Positions 1 to 9,185 of a stretch of DNA of 64,000 nt are shown one piece after another. How positions within the stretch are numbered: the stretch's first letter is position 1; every line of letters starts with the position of its first letter. The position numbers and the translations under genes were made by a program. This stretch comes from Croceibacterium sp. TMG7-5b_MA50. Its GTDB lineage: Bacteria; Pseudomonadota; Alphaproteobacteria; Sphingomonadales; Sphingomonadaceae. The notes under the pieces were generated by a model that was given only the letters and a program-made list of their open reading frames with translations, had not been told where the DNA came from and did no database searches. Location of the stretch: assembly GCF_039830145.1 (NCBI RefSeq), contig NZ_CP156082.1, positions 328,001 through 392,000 of the forward strand, given 5' to 3'.

Positions 1-1160
1 ACCGCGCCGCAGTCGCGGCCACCGGCACGCACCCGATCATCGCCGCCGCCGAGGCGGAGAGCGAAGCGCTTGAAGCGGAGCTGCGAGGTGCGCGCTGGCA
101 GCGCTATCCCAATCTGGGGGCGGAGGCGCTGGCCGCCACGCGCGGCAGCAGCTTCGCCGATCGCGACGGGCTGACCATCAACGTCGTGGCGGAACAGCCG
201 CTCTGGTCCGGCGGTCGCATCGATGGGGAGATCGACCGGGCCACCGCCACTGCGCGCGCCGGGCAGCTGCGCATCGGGGAGGCCGCGCGCGACATCACAC
301 TGGACGTCACCAACGCTTATTACGAGCAGGTCCGCGCCGCCGAGAGTGCCGCCGTCCTGACCGACAGCCTGGCACAGCATCGCGTGCTGGTCGCCTCCAT
401 CGAACGGCGCGTCCAGCAGGAGGTGTCGCCAGTAGTGGATCTGACGCTCGCCCGCTCGCGCATCGCCCAAATCGAGCTTGAGCTGGCCTCCGCGCAGGAT
501 CTCGGCGGCAGGGCGCGGGCGCGGCTGCTGCAGCTGACGGGCGGCGTGGAGGTAGAGCCAGTGCTGCCGCCTATGGTGACGGTCGAGGCCCTGCCGCCGC
601 TGGAACAGGCGGTGAGTGACGGGCTGCAATGCAGCCCCACGCTGCAGGCTTTGCTGAGCCAGGTGGACGCCGCGGAAGCGCGCCGCCGCGTGGCGCGCGG
701 CGAATTGCTGCCGCAGGTGCTGCTGCAATTGTCGCAGAACGAGATCACCGGTGCGCGCGCCGCCCTGGTCGTGCGGGCGGAAACGGGCAGCGGTCTGTCG
801 CGCCTCTCCGCCATCGACAGCGCGGAGGCGCGGATCGCCGGCGCCTTTGCCGAATTCGGCCGGGCGGAGCGGAACCTGCGCGAACAGCTGCAGAGCGATT
901 ACGTCCAGCTGCGCGCCGCGCAGGACCGGGTCGCCGCCGGCAGCTTCGCCGCCGACACGGCGGCCGATCTGATCGAATCCTACCAGCGGCAGTTCATCGC
1001 CGGCCGGCGCAGTTGGCTCGACGTGATGAACGCCGTGCGCGAAGCCGCCAGTGCGCGCCTGTCGGAGAACGATGCGCGGGTCACCGCTGCATTGTCCGCG
1101 GCGCGCATCATGGCGCTGTCCTGCCGCTGGGAACCTATGGGGATGGGGAACGCACAATGA
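1..1160 (+). CDS. TolC-family outer membrane efflux protein (5' partial)
   Basis: The gene enters from the left edge; the frame is open from base 3 and gives 385 codons before the stop. The protein is the outer membrane channel of a type I secretion system. It is rich in Ala, Glu, Gln and Arg in long amphipathic helices typical of outer membrane efflux proteins, with two similar halves (TNAYYEQVRAAE early, LREQLQSDYVQLRAAQDR late). The signal peptide and true start lie outside the window. Its stop overlaps the ATG of the ABC exporter (ATGA), so the three secretion genes form one operon. The family call is firm; the exported substrate is not visible. Confidence 0.88.
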   Translation, partial: RAAVAATGTHPIIAAAEAESEALEAELRGARWQRYPNLGAEALAATRGSSFADRDGLTINVVAEQPLWSGGRIDGEIDRATATARAGQLRIGEAARDITLDVTNAYYEQVRAAESAAVLTDSLAQHRVLVASIERRVQQEVSPVVDLTLARSRIAQIELELASAQDLGGRARARLLQLTGGVEVEPVLPPMVTVEALPPLEQAVSDGLQCSPTLQALLSQVDAAEARRRVARGELLPQVLLQLSQNEITGARAALVVRAETGSGLSRLSAIDSAEARIAGAFAEFGRAERNLREQLQSDYVQLRAAQDRVAAGSFAADTAADLIESYQRQFIAGRRSWLDVMNAVREAASARLSENDARVTAALSAARIMALSCRWEPMGMGNAQ

Positions 1161-3334
1161 CCGGGCAGGGCAGCATCATCCGGGCGATCGAGAGCTACGC
1201 CCGCGCCACCGGGGCGCCCCTATCCCCGCAATGGAGCGCGGAGCTGGGCGATTACGAGCTGGCGGAGGACGCGGATGCGCTCGCCGGGCTGTGTGGTGTG
1301 CTCGGCTGGCCATATCCCACGCGGGTGGAGGACCGGCCCCGGCCGGACCAGTTCCCCCTGCTGGTCTATGATGCGAACAGCGGCTGGTCGGTCGTACGCC
1401 AGTGGGACAGCGCCGATGCGATGCTGCTGGCGGGTGAACGCGGCCTGCTGCCTTACGCGGAAGATCAGCGGTTCTACCGCTTGCGCCTGCCCGATCCGCT
1501 GTCGGGCGGCGGAGAAAAGGCGATCGACGTGTTCAAGCGGGCGATCGGGCGCCGCCGCGGCGCGCTGGTCATGGCCGGGCTTGCCACCGTGTTCGCCAAC
1601 ATCCTGACGCTCGCGACCTCGCTCTATTCCATGCAGCTGTACGACCGGGTCATCCCGCTCGCCAGCTTCGACACGCTATGGGTGCTGACCGCCGGCGTGA
1701 TCTTCGCCCTCACGCTCGACTTGGTGCTGCGCGCGCTGCGGGCCGTGCTGATCGAGAAGGAAGCGAACCAGATCGATGCGGAGGTGAGCGAGTATTTCTT
1801 CGCCCGCGCGCAGGCGATCCGGCTGGACGCCCGTCCGCCCGGCATCGGCACGTTGGCGGCCCAGCTGCGCGGGCAGGAACAGATCCGGCAGGTCATGTCG
1901 TCTGGTTCCCTGTTCCTGCTGGCGGATTTGCCGTTCGCCATCTTCTTCATCGTCGTCATCTCCTGGATCGGCGGCTGGCTCGCCATCGTGCCCATCGCTT
2001 CCCTGCCGATTGCCGTCATCATGGCGCTGATCCTGTCGCGCGTGATCCGCACCGGCGCAGACCGCGCGCAGGTCAGCGGCAATCGCAAGAACGGCATGCT
2101 GGTGGAATCGCTGGACGCGGCCGAGATGGTCAAGGCCAACCGCGGCACCTGGTTCATGATGGGCCGCTGGAACGCGCTGATCCGTGAGATCCACCATTAC
2201 GAGGATCCGGTGAAGAAGGCGTCCGCCGTGTCCGGCACGCTGTTCTCCACGCTGCAGCAGCTTGCCTACATCGTCATCATGGGCTGGGGCGCCTACCTGG
2301 CGGCGAACAACCAGATCACCACCGGTGCACTGCTCGCCTGCTCCATCATCGCCGGCCGCATCAACGGCCCGCTGGTGGCGCAGTTGCCGAACCTCATCAT
2401 CCAGTGGAGCTATGCCCGCTCCTCCTTGCGGGCGCTGGACGGTATCCTGCAATTGCCGCTCGATCCCGCGACCTCGTCCGGCGCATTGCGGCCGGACCAC
2501 CTGTCCGGCCCCTTCGTGCTCAGCGATGTCAGCTTCACCTATGCCGGCGGGCGGCAGGCGTTGCAGATTGATCGGCTGGCGATCGCGCCGGGCGAACGGA
2601 TCGCCATCGTCGGCGGGATCGGTTCGGGCAAGTCGACGCTGCTGAAGCTGCTGACTGGCCTCTACGCCCCGCAGACCGGCACTGCGCTGATCGGGGGGCT
2701 GGACCTGAACCAGATTGCGGACTCGGTCGTGCGCCGGCACATCGGCTACCTTCCGCAGGATGCGCGCATGATCAACGGCACGCTGCGCGACAATCTGACC
2801 ATGGGCCTGGGCGAGGTCGGCGACGCGGCGATCATGGACAAGGCCAAGGCCACCCGGCTGGAGGTCATGATTGCCAGCCACCCGCAGGGTCTCGCCATGC
2901 AGATCCAGGAGGGCGGACGCGGCCTGTCCGGCGGGCAGCGCAGCCTGGTCGGCATCAACCGCCTGCTGCACGCCGCCCCGTCCGTCTGGCTGCTGGACGA
3001 ACCCAGCGCCGCGCTGGACCAGTTGACGGAAACCGCCGCGCTCGACGCGATCGACCGCCAGATGGCGAGCGACGACATTCTGGTCATGGTCACGCACAAG
3101 CTGCAATTGCTCAGCCGCTTCAACCGCATCATCGTCATGCGGGAAGGTCGCATCGTGCGCGATGGCAAGGCGCAGGACATCATCGCCGAACTGGCCGGCC
3201 CGCGCCGGCCGGGCGCGCCGGGGCAGGGGCAGGGTAGGCCCCGCCCGGTCGCCCCGCCCGAAGGCGGGGTCACCACCACCATCAAGCGTCCGCCCGCGCC
3301 TCCCGCGCCCGCGGACGAGGAGACCGCATCGTGA
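1157..3334 (+). CDS. Type I secretion ABC transporter permease/ATPase (LssB/LapB type)
   Basis: A 725-aa inner membrane exporter subunit that powers one-step secretion of a large protein. The first ~120 residues resemble the degenerate C39-peptidase-like domain of LapB/LssB exporters. Membrane helices follow from about residue 133 to 400 (for example LADLPFAIFFIVVISWIGGW). The C-terminal nucleotide-binding domain has Walker A GGIGSGKST near 486, the signature LSGGQ near 590, Walker B VWLLDE near 611 and an H-loop VTHK near 645. The last ~40 residues are a Pro/Gly-rich tail, probably disordered. Start and stop overlap both neighbours by four bases, which suggests translational coupling. In related systems the substrate is an RTX adhesin; none is present here. 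Confidence 0.92.
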   Translation: MTGQGSIIRAIESYARATGAPLSPQWSAELGDYELAEDADALAGLCGVLGWPYPTRVEDRPRPDQFPLLVYDANSGWSVVRQWDSADAMLLAGERGLLPYAEDQRFYRLRLPDPLSGGGEKAIDVFKRAIGRRRGALVMAGLATVFANILTLATSLYSMQLYDRVIPLASFDTLWVLTAGVIFALTLDLVLRALRAVLIEKEANQIDAEVSEYFFARAQAIRLDARPPGIGTLAAQLRGQEQIRQVMSSGSLFLLADLPFAIFFIVVISWIGGWLAIVPIASLPIAVIMALILSRVIRTGADRAQVSGNRKNGMLVESLDAAEMVKANRGTWFMMGRWNALIREIHHYEDPVKKASAVSGTLFSTLQQLAYIVIMGWGAYLAANNQITTGALLACSIIAGRINGPLVAQLPNLIIQWSYARSSLRALDGILQLPLDPATSSGALRPDHLSGPFVLSDVSFTYAGGRQALQIDRLAIAPGERIAIVGGIGSGKSTLLKLLTGLYAPQTGTALIGGLDLNQIADSVVRRHIGYLPQDARMINGTLRDNLTMGLGEVGDAAIMDKAKATRLEVMIASHPQGLAMQIQEGGRGLSGGQRSLVGINRLLHAAPSVWLLDEPSAALDQLTETAALDAIDRQMASDDILVMVTHKLQLLSRFNRIIVMREGRIVRDGKAQDIIAELAGPRRPGAPGQGQGRPRPVAPPEGGVTTTIKRPPAPPAPADEETAS

Positions 3335-4482
3335 CGCGCATGCGTTCATCGTACTGGATCATCATCACCATCGCGGTGGCGCTGGTCGGCTTCATCCTGT
3401 GGGCCAACTGGGCCACGCTGGACCAGGTCACCCGCGCCCCCGGCCGGGTCATTCCGTTCGGCCGGGTGCAGATCGTGCAGAGCGAGGAAGGCGGCCCGAT
3501 TGCGGCCATCAATGTGCGCGAAGGCGACCGGGTGGAGAAGGGCCAGTTGCTGGTCGAACTGGATCGAGTGAAGCTGGACGCCGGCATCCGCGAATCCCGC
3601 GCCCGCGTCGCCGCGTTGCAGAGCCGCATGGCGCGGATCAATGCCGAGCTGTTCGACCGGCCGCTCACTTTCCCGGCCTCCGTCTCCCAGTTCCCCGAAT
3701 TCGTGGCCAATCAGCGGCAATTGTTTCAGCGCCGGCGTGCCGCGCTGCAATCCGAACTCGCGTCGCTCGGCGCGATGGCCACCCTGCAGCGGGAGGAGCT
3801 GTCGCTGAACCAGCCGCTGGTCGGCAGCGGCGACGTTGCCCGGTCGGAAATCATCCGCATGCGGCGTGAGGTGGTGCAGACCGAAGGGCAAATGAGCAAC
3901 ATCCGCTCCCAGTACATCCAGGAACTGCAGACCGAATTCACCCAGACGGAGGAGGAGCTGGTCGCCGCCCAGCAGGAGCTGGCGCAGCGCGAACGCTCGG
4001 TGCAGGCGGCCAACCTGGTCGCGCCCGCCACCGGCATCGTCAAGAACGTGCGCCTGACCACGATCGGCGGTGTGCTGGCCCCGGGGGACGAGGTGCTGCA
4101 GATCGTGCCCACCGAAGAGCGCCTGATCGTGGAGGCGCAGGTGCCGCCGCGCGACATCGCCTATGTCCGCCGCGGGCAGGAGGCGCGGGTGAACTTCGAC
4201 GCCTACGATTACACCATCTACGGTTCCGCCAACGGCAAGGTGGTCTATGTCGGGCCCGACACGCTGAGCGAGGAGACGGGCGACGGCCGCACCAACACCT
4301 ATTATCGCGTGACGCTGGAGGTCGACATATCCGACCTGCGCCCGCGCAATGCGGGGGAGCGGATCGACCTGCAGCCCGGCATGACCGCCACCGCGGACAT
4401 CAAGACGGGTGAGCAGACCGTGTTCCAGTACCTCACCAAGCCGCTGCTGAAGACCACGCATCAGGCGATGCGGGAGAAGTAG
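3331..4482 (+). CDS. HlyD-family type I secretion periplasmic adaptor
   Basis: A 383-aa membrane fusion protein linking the ABC exporter to the TolC-like channel. It has one N-terminal membrane helix (about residues 9-28), then a lipoyl-like half-motif (GPIAAINVREGDRVEKGQLL), a long central coiled coil rich in Glu, Gln and Arg (about 85-225), and the second lipoyl half with a beta-barrel domain (APATGIVKNVRL and onward). The C-terminal PGMTATADIKTGEQTV is characteristic of HlyD/PrtE adaptors. Translation starts at a GTG that overlaps the exporter stop (GTGA). It is the last gene of the secretion operon. Confidence 0.92.
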   Translation: MTRMRSSYWIIITIAVALVGFILWANWATLDQVTRAPGRVIPFGRVQIVQSEEGGPIAAINVREGDRVEKGQLLVELDRVKLDAGIRESRARVAALQSRMARINAELFDRPLTFPASVSQFPEFVANQRQLFQRRRAALQSELASLGAMATLQREELSLNQPLVGSGDVARSEIIRMRREVVQTEGQMSNIRSQYIQELQTEFTQTEEELVAAQQELAQRERSVQAANLVAPATGIVKNVRLTTIGGVLAPGDEVLQIVPTEERLIVEAQVPPRDIAYVRRGQEARVNFDAYDYTIYGSANGKVVYVGPDTLSEETGDGRTNTYYRVTLEVDISDLRPRNAGERIDLQPGMTATADIKTGEQTVFQYLTKPLLKTTHQAMREK

Positions 4483-4550
4483 GCGCCTGAACCCATCCGC
4501 CACCTTGCGCGTTCTTGCCACAGGCAGAGGAACAAGGCGGGACGCGGCGG

Positions 4551-6842
4551 ATGGACACAGGCGATGGCAAGGGTGCGGCGACGCCCCGCGAATATAGCGG
4601 CTCCACCGGCGGCTGGGGTTCGCTGGAAGGGATCGCCCGCGTCGCTTTGCGCGAACGCGCCACGCCCGGTGCGATCGAGACCCTGTCGCGGCAGAACAAG
4701 CCCGGCGGCTACATGTGCACCTCCTGCGCCTGGGCCAAGCCGCCCAACCCGCATGCGTTCGAATTTTGTGAGAACGGCGCCAAGGCGACCATCTGGGACC
4801 TGACCACCGCGCGCTGCCGGTCCGAGTTCTTCGCGCGGCACACCGTCACGGAATTGCGCGACATGGGCGATTACGAGCTGGAGATGCAGGGCCGGCTGAC
4901 GCAACCGCTACGGTACGATGCCGGCACCGACCGCTATCTGCCGGTCAGCTGGGATACGGCCTTCACCGCCATCGGTCAGAAGCTGCGGGAACTCGATCCC
5001 AAGTCCGTCACCTTCTACGCCAGTGGCAAGGCCGCGTTGGAGCCTTCCTACCTCTACGCCCTGTTCGCGCGGATGTACGGGCACAACAATCTGCCCGACA
5101 GTTCCAACATGTGCCACGAGACGACGTCGGTCGGGCTGAAGAAGGTCACCGGCTCACCCGTCGGTACCTGCACGTTCGAGGATCTGTCGAAGTGCGACGC
5201 GATCTTCTATTTCGGGCAGAACCCCGGCACCAACAGTCCCCGCATCCTGCACCCGCTGAAGGACGCGGTGGAGCGTGGCTGCAAGATCATCGTCTTCAAC
5301 CCGCTGAAAGAAAAGGGGCTGATCGAGTTCACCGATCCGCAGAACCCGCTCCAGATGACGGTCGGTACGCCCACGAAGATGAACCACATGTACCTGCAGG
5401 TGCGCCCCGGCGGTGACATCGCGGCGATAATGGGCCTGTGCAAACGGGTGCTGGAACGTGAGACGGCGGCAAAGGCGGCCGGTGCGGCTCCGGTGTTGGA
5501 TCACGGCTTCATCGATCAGCACACCCATGGCATTGACGATTTCCTCGCCAAGCTGGACGCGACCGGATGGGACGAGATCGAGGCGGATTCCGGCCTGTCA
5601 CGCGCCGACCTGGAGGCCGCCGCCGACATTTACTGCGCCGCGGAGCGTGTGATCGGCATCTATGGCATGGGCCTGACGCAGCACGTCCATGGCGGACAGA
5701 CGATCGGCATGCTAGTCAACCTGCTGCTGCTGCGCGGCAACATCGGGCGGGAGGGTGCCGGCTGCAATCCGATCCGCGGCCATTCCAACGTGCAGGGGCA
5801 GCGCACCGTCGGCATCACCGAAAAGCCCGAACTGGCGCCGAACGACAAGTATCGTGAGCTGTTCGGGTTCGAGCCGCCGATGGAGGAGGGGCACACCACC
5901 GTCACCTTCCTGGAGGCGCTGCTGACGGGCGAGAACAAGGGCTTCATCGGCCTTGGCGGCAATCTGGCGATGGCCGTGCCGGAGCATCAGCGCGTCCACA
6001 AGGCCTGGGCCGAAATGGAGCTGACCGTCCACATCGCCACCAAGCTCAACACCACGCACTGCATGCCGGGCAAGAGCGCCTGGATCCTGCCCTGCCTCGT
6101 CCGTGCGGAAGAGGACATGCAGGCGAGTGGACCGCAATCCGTGAGCATGGAGGACAGTTTCAGTCACATCTACGGCTCGCAAGGCCGCAGAACCCCTGCA
6201 GGCGAGCTGCTGAAGTCGGAACTGGCGATCGTCGCCGGCCTGGCCAAGGCGACGCTCGACCCGAACCCGCAGGCACGGTGGGACGAATGGACCGCCGATT
6301 ACGGGCTGGTGCGCGATCTGATCGCCCGCACCTGGCCCGAACAGTTCCACGACATGAACACCCGCATGTGGCAGGCGGGCGGCTTCTATCGCGGCAATGC
6401 GGCGCATGACCGGATTTGGAAGACGGAAAGCGGCAAGGCGGAATTCACCACGCCAACCGTTCTCAATGCGTGCGGGGTGGAGCGGACGGCTGATCGGTTC
6501 CATCTCGTGACGCTGAGGTCCAACGACCAGTTCAACACCACGATCTACGGCCATTCGGACCGCCTTCGCGGCCTGTCCGGCAGCCGCATGATCGTGCTGG
6601 TCAGCCCGGCGGAGATGCAGCGGCTGGGTTTGGTCGAAGGGCAGCGGGTGACGCTGGTGGGCGATGCCGGCGATGACGAGGTGCGGGAGGTCGGCGGCCT
6701 CACCGTCACACCATATGATCTGCCGGACGGCACCCTCGCGGGCTATTTCCCCGAACTCAATCCGCTGGTGCCGCTATGGTATCATGACGAGATGTCGAAG
6801 ACACCCGCGGCCAAGGGAGTGCCCGTGAAGATCAGGGCGTAG
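4551..6842 (+). CDS. FdhF/YdeP-family molybdopterin oxidoreductase
   Basis: A 763-aa molybdenum enzyme related to the alpha subunit of formate dehydrogenase and to E. coli YdeP. The N-terminal CTSCAWAKPPNP and FEFCENGAKA are hallmarks of the YdeP branch. Cys188 in SNMCHETTSVGL occupies the position of the Mo-ligating Cys/Sec of formate dehydrogenase H. The C-terminal molydopterin-dinucleotide-binding domain is visible (LRSNDQFNTTIYG). I chose the ATG at 4551; an in-frame TTG at 4515 would add 12 residues. No electron-transfer partner subunits are adjacent, so the physiological reaction is unknown; acid resistance is known for YdeP but is not shown here. Its 3' end overlaps the convergent acyltransferase by 11 bases. 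Confidence 0.9.
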   Translation: MDTGDGKGAATPREYSGSTGGWGSLEGIARVALRERATPGAIETLSRQNKPGGYMCTSCAWAKPPNPHAFEFCENGAKATIWDLTTARCRSEFFARHTVTELRDMGDYELEMQGRLTQPLRYDAGTDRYLPVSWDTAFTAIGQKLRELDPKSVTFYASGKAALEPSYLYALFARMYGHNNLPDSSNMCHETTSVGLKKVTGSPVGTCTFEDLSKCDAIFYFGQNPGTNSPRILHPLKDAVERGCKIIVFNPLKEKGLIEFTDPQNPLQMTVGTPTKMNHMYLQVRPGGDIAAIMGLCKRVLERETAAKAAGAAPVLDHGFIDQHTHGIDDFLAKLDATGWDEIEADSGLSRADLEAAADIYCAAERVIGIYGMGLTQHVHGGQTIGMLVNLLLLRGNIGREGAGCNPIRGHSNVQGQRTVGITEKPELAPNDKYRELFGFEPPMEEGHTTVTFLEALLTGENKGFIGLGGNLAMAVPEHQRVHKAWAEMELTVHIATKLNTTHCMPGKSAWILPCLVRAEEDMQASGPQSVSMEDSFSHIYGSQGRRTPAGELLKSELAIVAGLAKATLDPNPQARWDEWTADYGLVRDLIARTWPEQFHDMNTRMWQAGGFYRGNAAHDRIWKTESGKAEFTTPTVLNACGVERTADRFHLVTLRSNDQFNTTIYGHSDRLRGLSGSRMIVLVSPAEMQRLGLVEGQRVTLVGDAGDDEVREVGGLTVTPYDLPDGTLAGYFPELNPLVPLWYHDEMSKTPAAKGVPVKIRA

Positions 6843-7992
6843 CCGTCAGCCCGCTGCGGTGCAGCGGCAGCGGCCCGCGCACGCCATTGAAGGCGAGCGA
6901 CAATGCGCCGACCCGGCGGATCACCAGCCACGCCCCCCATGACAGTGCCAGGGTCAGCGCATTGACTGCCAGCACCTTGATCCATGGGCTGACCGGCACG
7001 GCTGTGCCCAGCCATGCCAGCCAGATGGCGATGGGCATGTGGAACAGGTAGATCACGAACGCCGCCTCTGTCACCGCCTGAACGGGGCGGCTCGGCCGGT
7101 CGAACCAGGTGCGCGCCGCCGCCACCAGCACCTGCGTCCAGCCCAGCGCGGCAAAGGTGGCGATGAAACGCCCAGTGGCGGGATGTACCGCCTGCCCCCA
7201 AAGCACAGATGCCACCGTGCCCGCCAGCGCCAGCGCGACCATCGCCGGGCTCACCTGCCCGAACCGCGCCTGTACTGCCGGCATCCGCTGCAGCAGGCAG
7301 CCGAGCACGAACCATGGCAGGTAGGCGATGAATTCATCGATGCGCAGGATCTGCTGGTACAGGTTGGTGGCGAAGCCCCAGTCCCAGAACGCCTCCACCG
7401 CCGCGCCCTGCCACAGGCCGATTACGATGGCCGTCGCCAGCAGCGTCACCGGCAGATGCCTGGCCAGCAGCGCGTCGGTCGCCGGCGCCAGGCGCCATTG
7501 TGTCAGCGCTGGCACCAGCCGGACCAGCCCGGCGGCGAGCGCACTGCAATACAGCAGCACGATGATGAACCACAGGTGCCGCACCCAGTACCCGCCCGAG
7601 GTCAGCGAATTGTTGCGGAACGAGCGCAACGCTTCCGCATAGGGGAGGGTAGAGAACTCGCAGGCGAGGTTCAGCAGCGGTACCAGCGTCAGGATCGTGG
7701 CGATGAATGGCAGGCCCAGCCGCTTGACCCGGCCGCGCAGCCAGGTGCCGGGCGCACGGCGCGCCAGCAGCATGGCGGCGAAATAGCCGGCGATGGTGAA
7801 GAAGGTCGGCATGCGGAAAAGGTGGATCAGCTCCGCCAGCAGCGCCATGCCGGGTACGCCTTCACCCGTGCGCACGATCCAGTCCTGTCCCACGCGGTAA
7901 CAGAGCGCGACATGGTACGGGATGCCCAGCAGCATCGCGCAGGCGCGCAGCGTATCCCAGTAATGTTCGCGTGGTGCCGGTGTGCTGGCCAA
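6832..7992 (-). CDS. Acyltransferase-3/OpgC-like membrane acyltransferase
   Basis: A 386-aa polytopic inner membrane protein of the acyltransferase-3 superfamily, which transfers acyl groups to exported glycans or lipids. It opens with REHYWDTLRACAMLLGIPYHV, a form of the family's R/D-x-LR motif, and has about ten hydrophobic helices (for example HLWFIIVLLYCSALAAGL). I place the start at a TTG at 7992, preceded by CAGGGAG at suitable spacing; an open frame continues further upstream but runs antisense-like through the phosphatase gene. It is the last gene of a three-gene minus-strand group (MarR, PAP2 phosphatase, this gene) with gaps of about 40 bases. The acyl acceptor is unknown. Confidence 0.8.
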   Translation of the reverse strand: MASTPAPREHYWDTLRACAMLLGIPYHVALCYRVGQDWIVRTGEGVPGMALLAELIHLFRMPTFFTIAGYFAAMLLARRAPGTWLRGRVKRLGLPFIATILTLVPLLNLACEFSTLPYAEALRSFRNNSLTSGGYWVRHLWFIIVLLYCSALAAGLVRLVPALTQWRLAPATDALLARHLPVTLLATAIVIGLWQGAAVEAFWDWGFATNLYQQILRIDEFIAYLPWFVLGCLLQRMPAVQARFGQVSPAMVALALAGTVASVLWGQAVHPATGRFIATFAALGWTQVLVAAARTWFDRPSRPVQAVTEAAFVIYLFHMPIAIWLAWLGTAVPVSPWIKVLAVNALTLALSWGAWLVIRRVGALSLAFNGVRGPLPLHRSGLTATP

Positions 7993-8032
7993 TGTTGATG
8001 CTCCCTGATGGGGGGCAAGTACCTCGACGGGG

Positions 8033-8617
8033 TTAGGTTCCCCGGCGGCCGAACAGCCGGTTGACCAGCGCCGCCGCCACGCCGCCGACGGTCCAGCCGG
8101 CGAGCACGTCGCTGGGGTAATGCGCGCAGGTCGGCACCTGGATGGCCCCGATCGCACCGGCCGCACCCAGCGCGGCGGTGCGGTGCTGCGGGTATTCGGC
8201 GGCGAAGGCAGCCGCCACCGCCAGCGCGCCGGCGCTGTGGCCCGACGGGAAGCTCGACAATTCCTTCGCCGGCTGGCCGCCCGGCTGCGGGCGGTGATCC
8301 TTGCCATCGGCGCTGCTGCGCGGGCGCCAGCGATCGACGGAGGCCTTGACCGCGCTCTTGGCCGCGGTCGCCACCTCGTGCGCCAGCAGCATGCGCGCGC
8401 CGGCCCGCACCATCTTGGCATCGCCGCGCATCAGCCCCACCAGCGCCACGCCGGCGCACAGGAGCCGCAATTGCGGCTGGTCCCCCGCCTCGCCGATGAC
8501 GCGCAGCCCGCGTACCAGCGGCGTGCGGTGATGCGGGTGCAGCACGTCACGCGCCTTGCGGTCCAGCTCGAACAAGGGTTCCGCCAGATCGGCCACGTCG
8601 CCCTGCGTCTCGGTCAT
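8033..8617 (-). CDS. PAP2-family membrane phosphatase
   Basis: A 194-aa phosphatase of the PAP2/BacA-independent lipid phosphatase superfamily. All three catalytic motifs are visible: KASVDRWRP (KxxxxxxRP), FPSGHSAG (PSGH) and HYPSDVLAG (last His and Asp). Several Ala/Leu/Gly-rich helices flank them. Likely substrates are undecaprenyl diphosphate, phosphatidate or a related isoprenoid or lipid phosphate; the sequence does not decide. The start at 8617 is favoured by a GAGAG upstream; ATGs at 8632 and 8641 are possible. It lies between a MarR regulator and a membrane acyltransferase, which suggests a lipid or envelope-glycan modification unit. Confidence 0.85.
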   Translation of the reverse strand: MTETQGDVADLAEPLFELDRKARDVLHPHHRTPLVRGLRVIGEAGDQPQLRLLCAGVALVGLMRGDAKMVRAGARMLLAHEVATAAKSAVKASVDRWRPRSSADGKDHRPQPGGQPAKELSSFPSGHSAGALAVAAAFAAEYPQHRTAALGAAGAIGAIQVPTCAHYPSDVLAGWTVGGVAAALVNRLFGRRGT

Positions 8618-8659
8618 CTCTCGGCGGTCCATTGCCGGCAACCTAGGGATGCCGGGGCC

Positions 8660-9082
8660 CTACCGCCAGAGCGCGTTGAGCGCGGGCACCAGATGATCGC
8701 GATGTTCTGCGGGAATGCGCTGCAGCACCTCCGCCTCGAACACGTCGATGATGGCGCGCGCCGCCCGCATCCGCTCCTGCCCGGCCGGGCGCAGTTCCAG
8801 CCCCTGGCTCTTGCCGTCGATCGGCTCCCGCTCGATCAGGCCCGCATCCTCCAGCCGTTTCAGCAGCGGGACCATGTTGGCCCGCTGAATGTCGAGTTGC
8901 CGCCCCAGCGCCGCGGCCGTGACGCCGGGATTGGCACCCACCAGGATGAGCACGCTTGCATCCGCCTGGCGGAGGTCCAGCGTCGCCAGCCGGCCCGCAA
9001 GCTCCGCCGCGATGGCGGTATGCGCCCGGCGCAGCGCATATCCGGGCAGTTGCGGCATGGGATCATTGAGGATGTCCGACAT
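8660..9082 (-). CDS. MarR-family transcriptional regulator
   Basis: A 140-aa winged-helix regulator. The helix-turn-helix region is seen in GVTAAALGRQLDIQRANMV followed by PLLKRLEDAGLIER, and the wing carries the usual basic residues (DGKSQGLELRPAGQ). Flanking N- and C-terminal helices would form the dimer interface. The start at 9082 is chosen over an ATG at 9100 because a 20-bp palindrome lies just upstream. It is the first gene of a minus-strand group with the PAP2 phosphatase and acyltransferase and is divergent from moaA. It probably represses its own operon; the ligand is unknown. Confidence 0.85.
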   Translation of the reverse strand: MSDILNDPMPQLPGYALRRAHTAIAAELAGRLATLDLRQADASVLILVGANPGVTAAALGRQLDIQRANMVPLLKRLEDAGLIEREPIDGKSQGLELRPAGQERMRAARAIIDVFEAEVLQRIPAEHRDHLVPALNALWR

Positions 9083-9098
9083 GCGCGCACTTTTAGGC

Positions 9099-9118
9099 AT
9101 TGTTGCTGCTGAAACAAT
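9099..9118. promoter_or_regulatory. Candidate MarR operator palindrome
   Basis: A perfect inverted repeat with 6-bp arms (ATTGTT and AACAAT) separated by 8 bases, 17 bases upstream of the MarR start and in the divergent gap to moaA. Size and position fit an autoregulatory MarR operator. Assignment is by position and symmetry only. Confidence 0.4.
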
Positions 9119-9185
9119 CCGTCGTGCAGTAGCGGACGCAAAGGGCGTTGCCGTTCGTGTTTGCCATCCCTAGCTTCTGCGGCAG

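Noticed and set aside
1676-3349. A 557-codon minus-strand frame opposite the ABC exporter
   Set aside because: Shadow of the exporter gene, without domain signature or ribosome binding site.
8033-8421. An N-terminal extension of the acyltransferase frame through the PAP2 gene
   Set aside because: The extension is Arg/Pro-rich out-of-frame shadow of the phosphatase; a TTG start with CAGGGAG at 7992 gives a normal family N-terminus.
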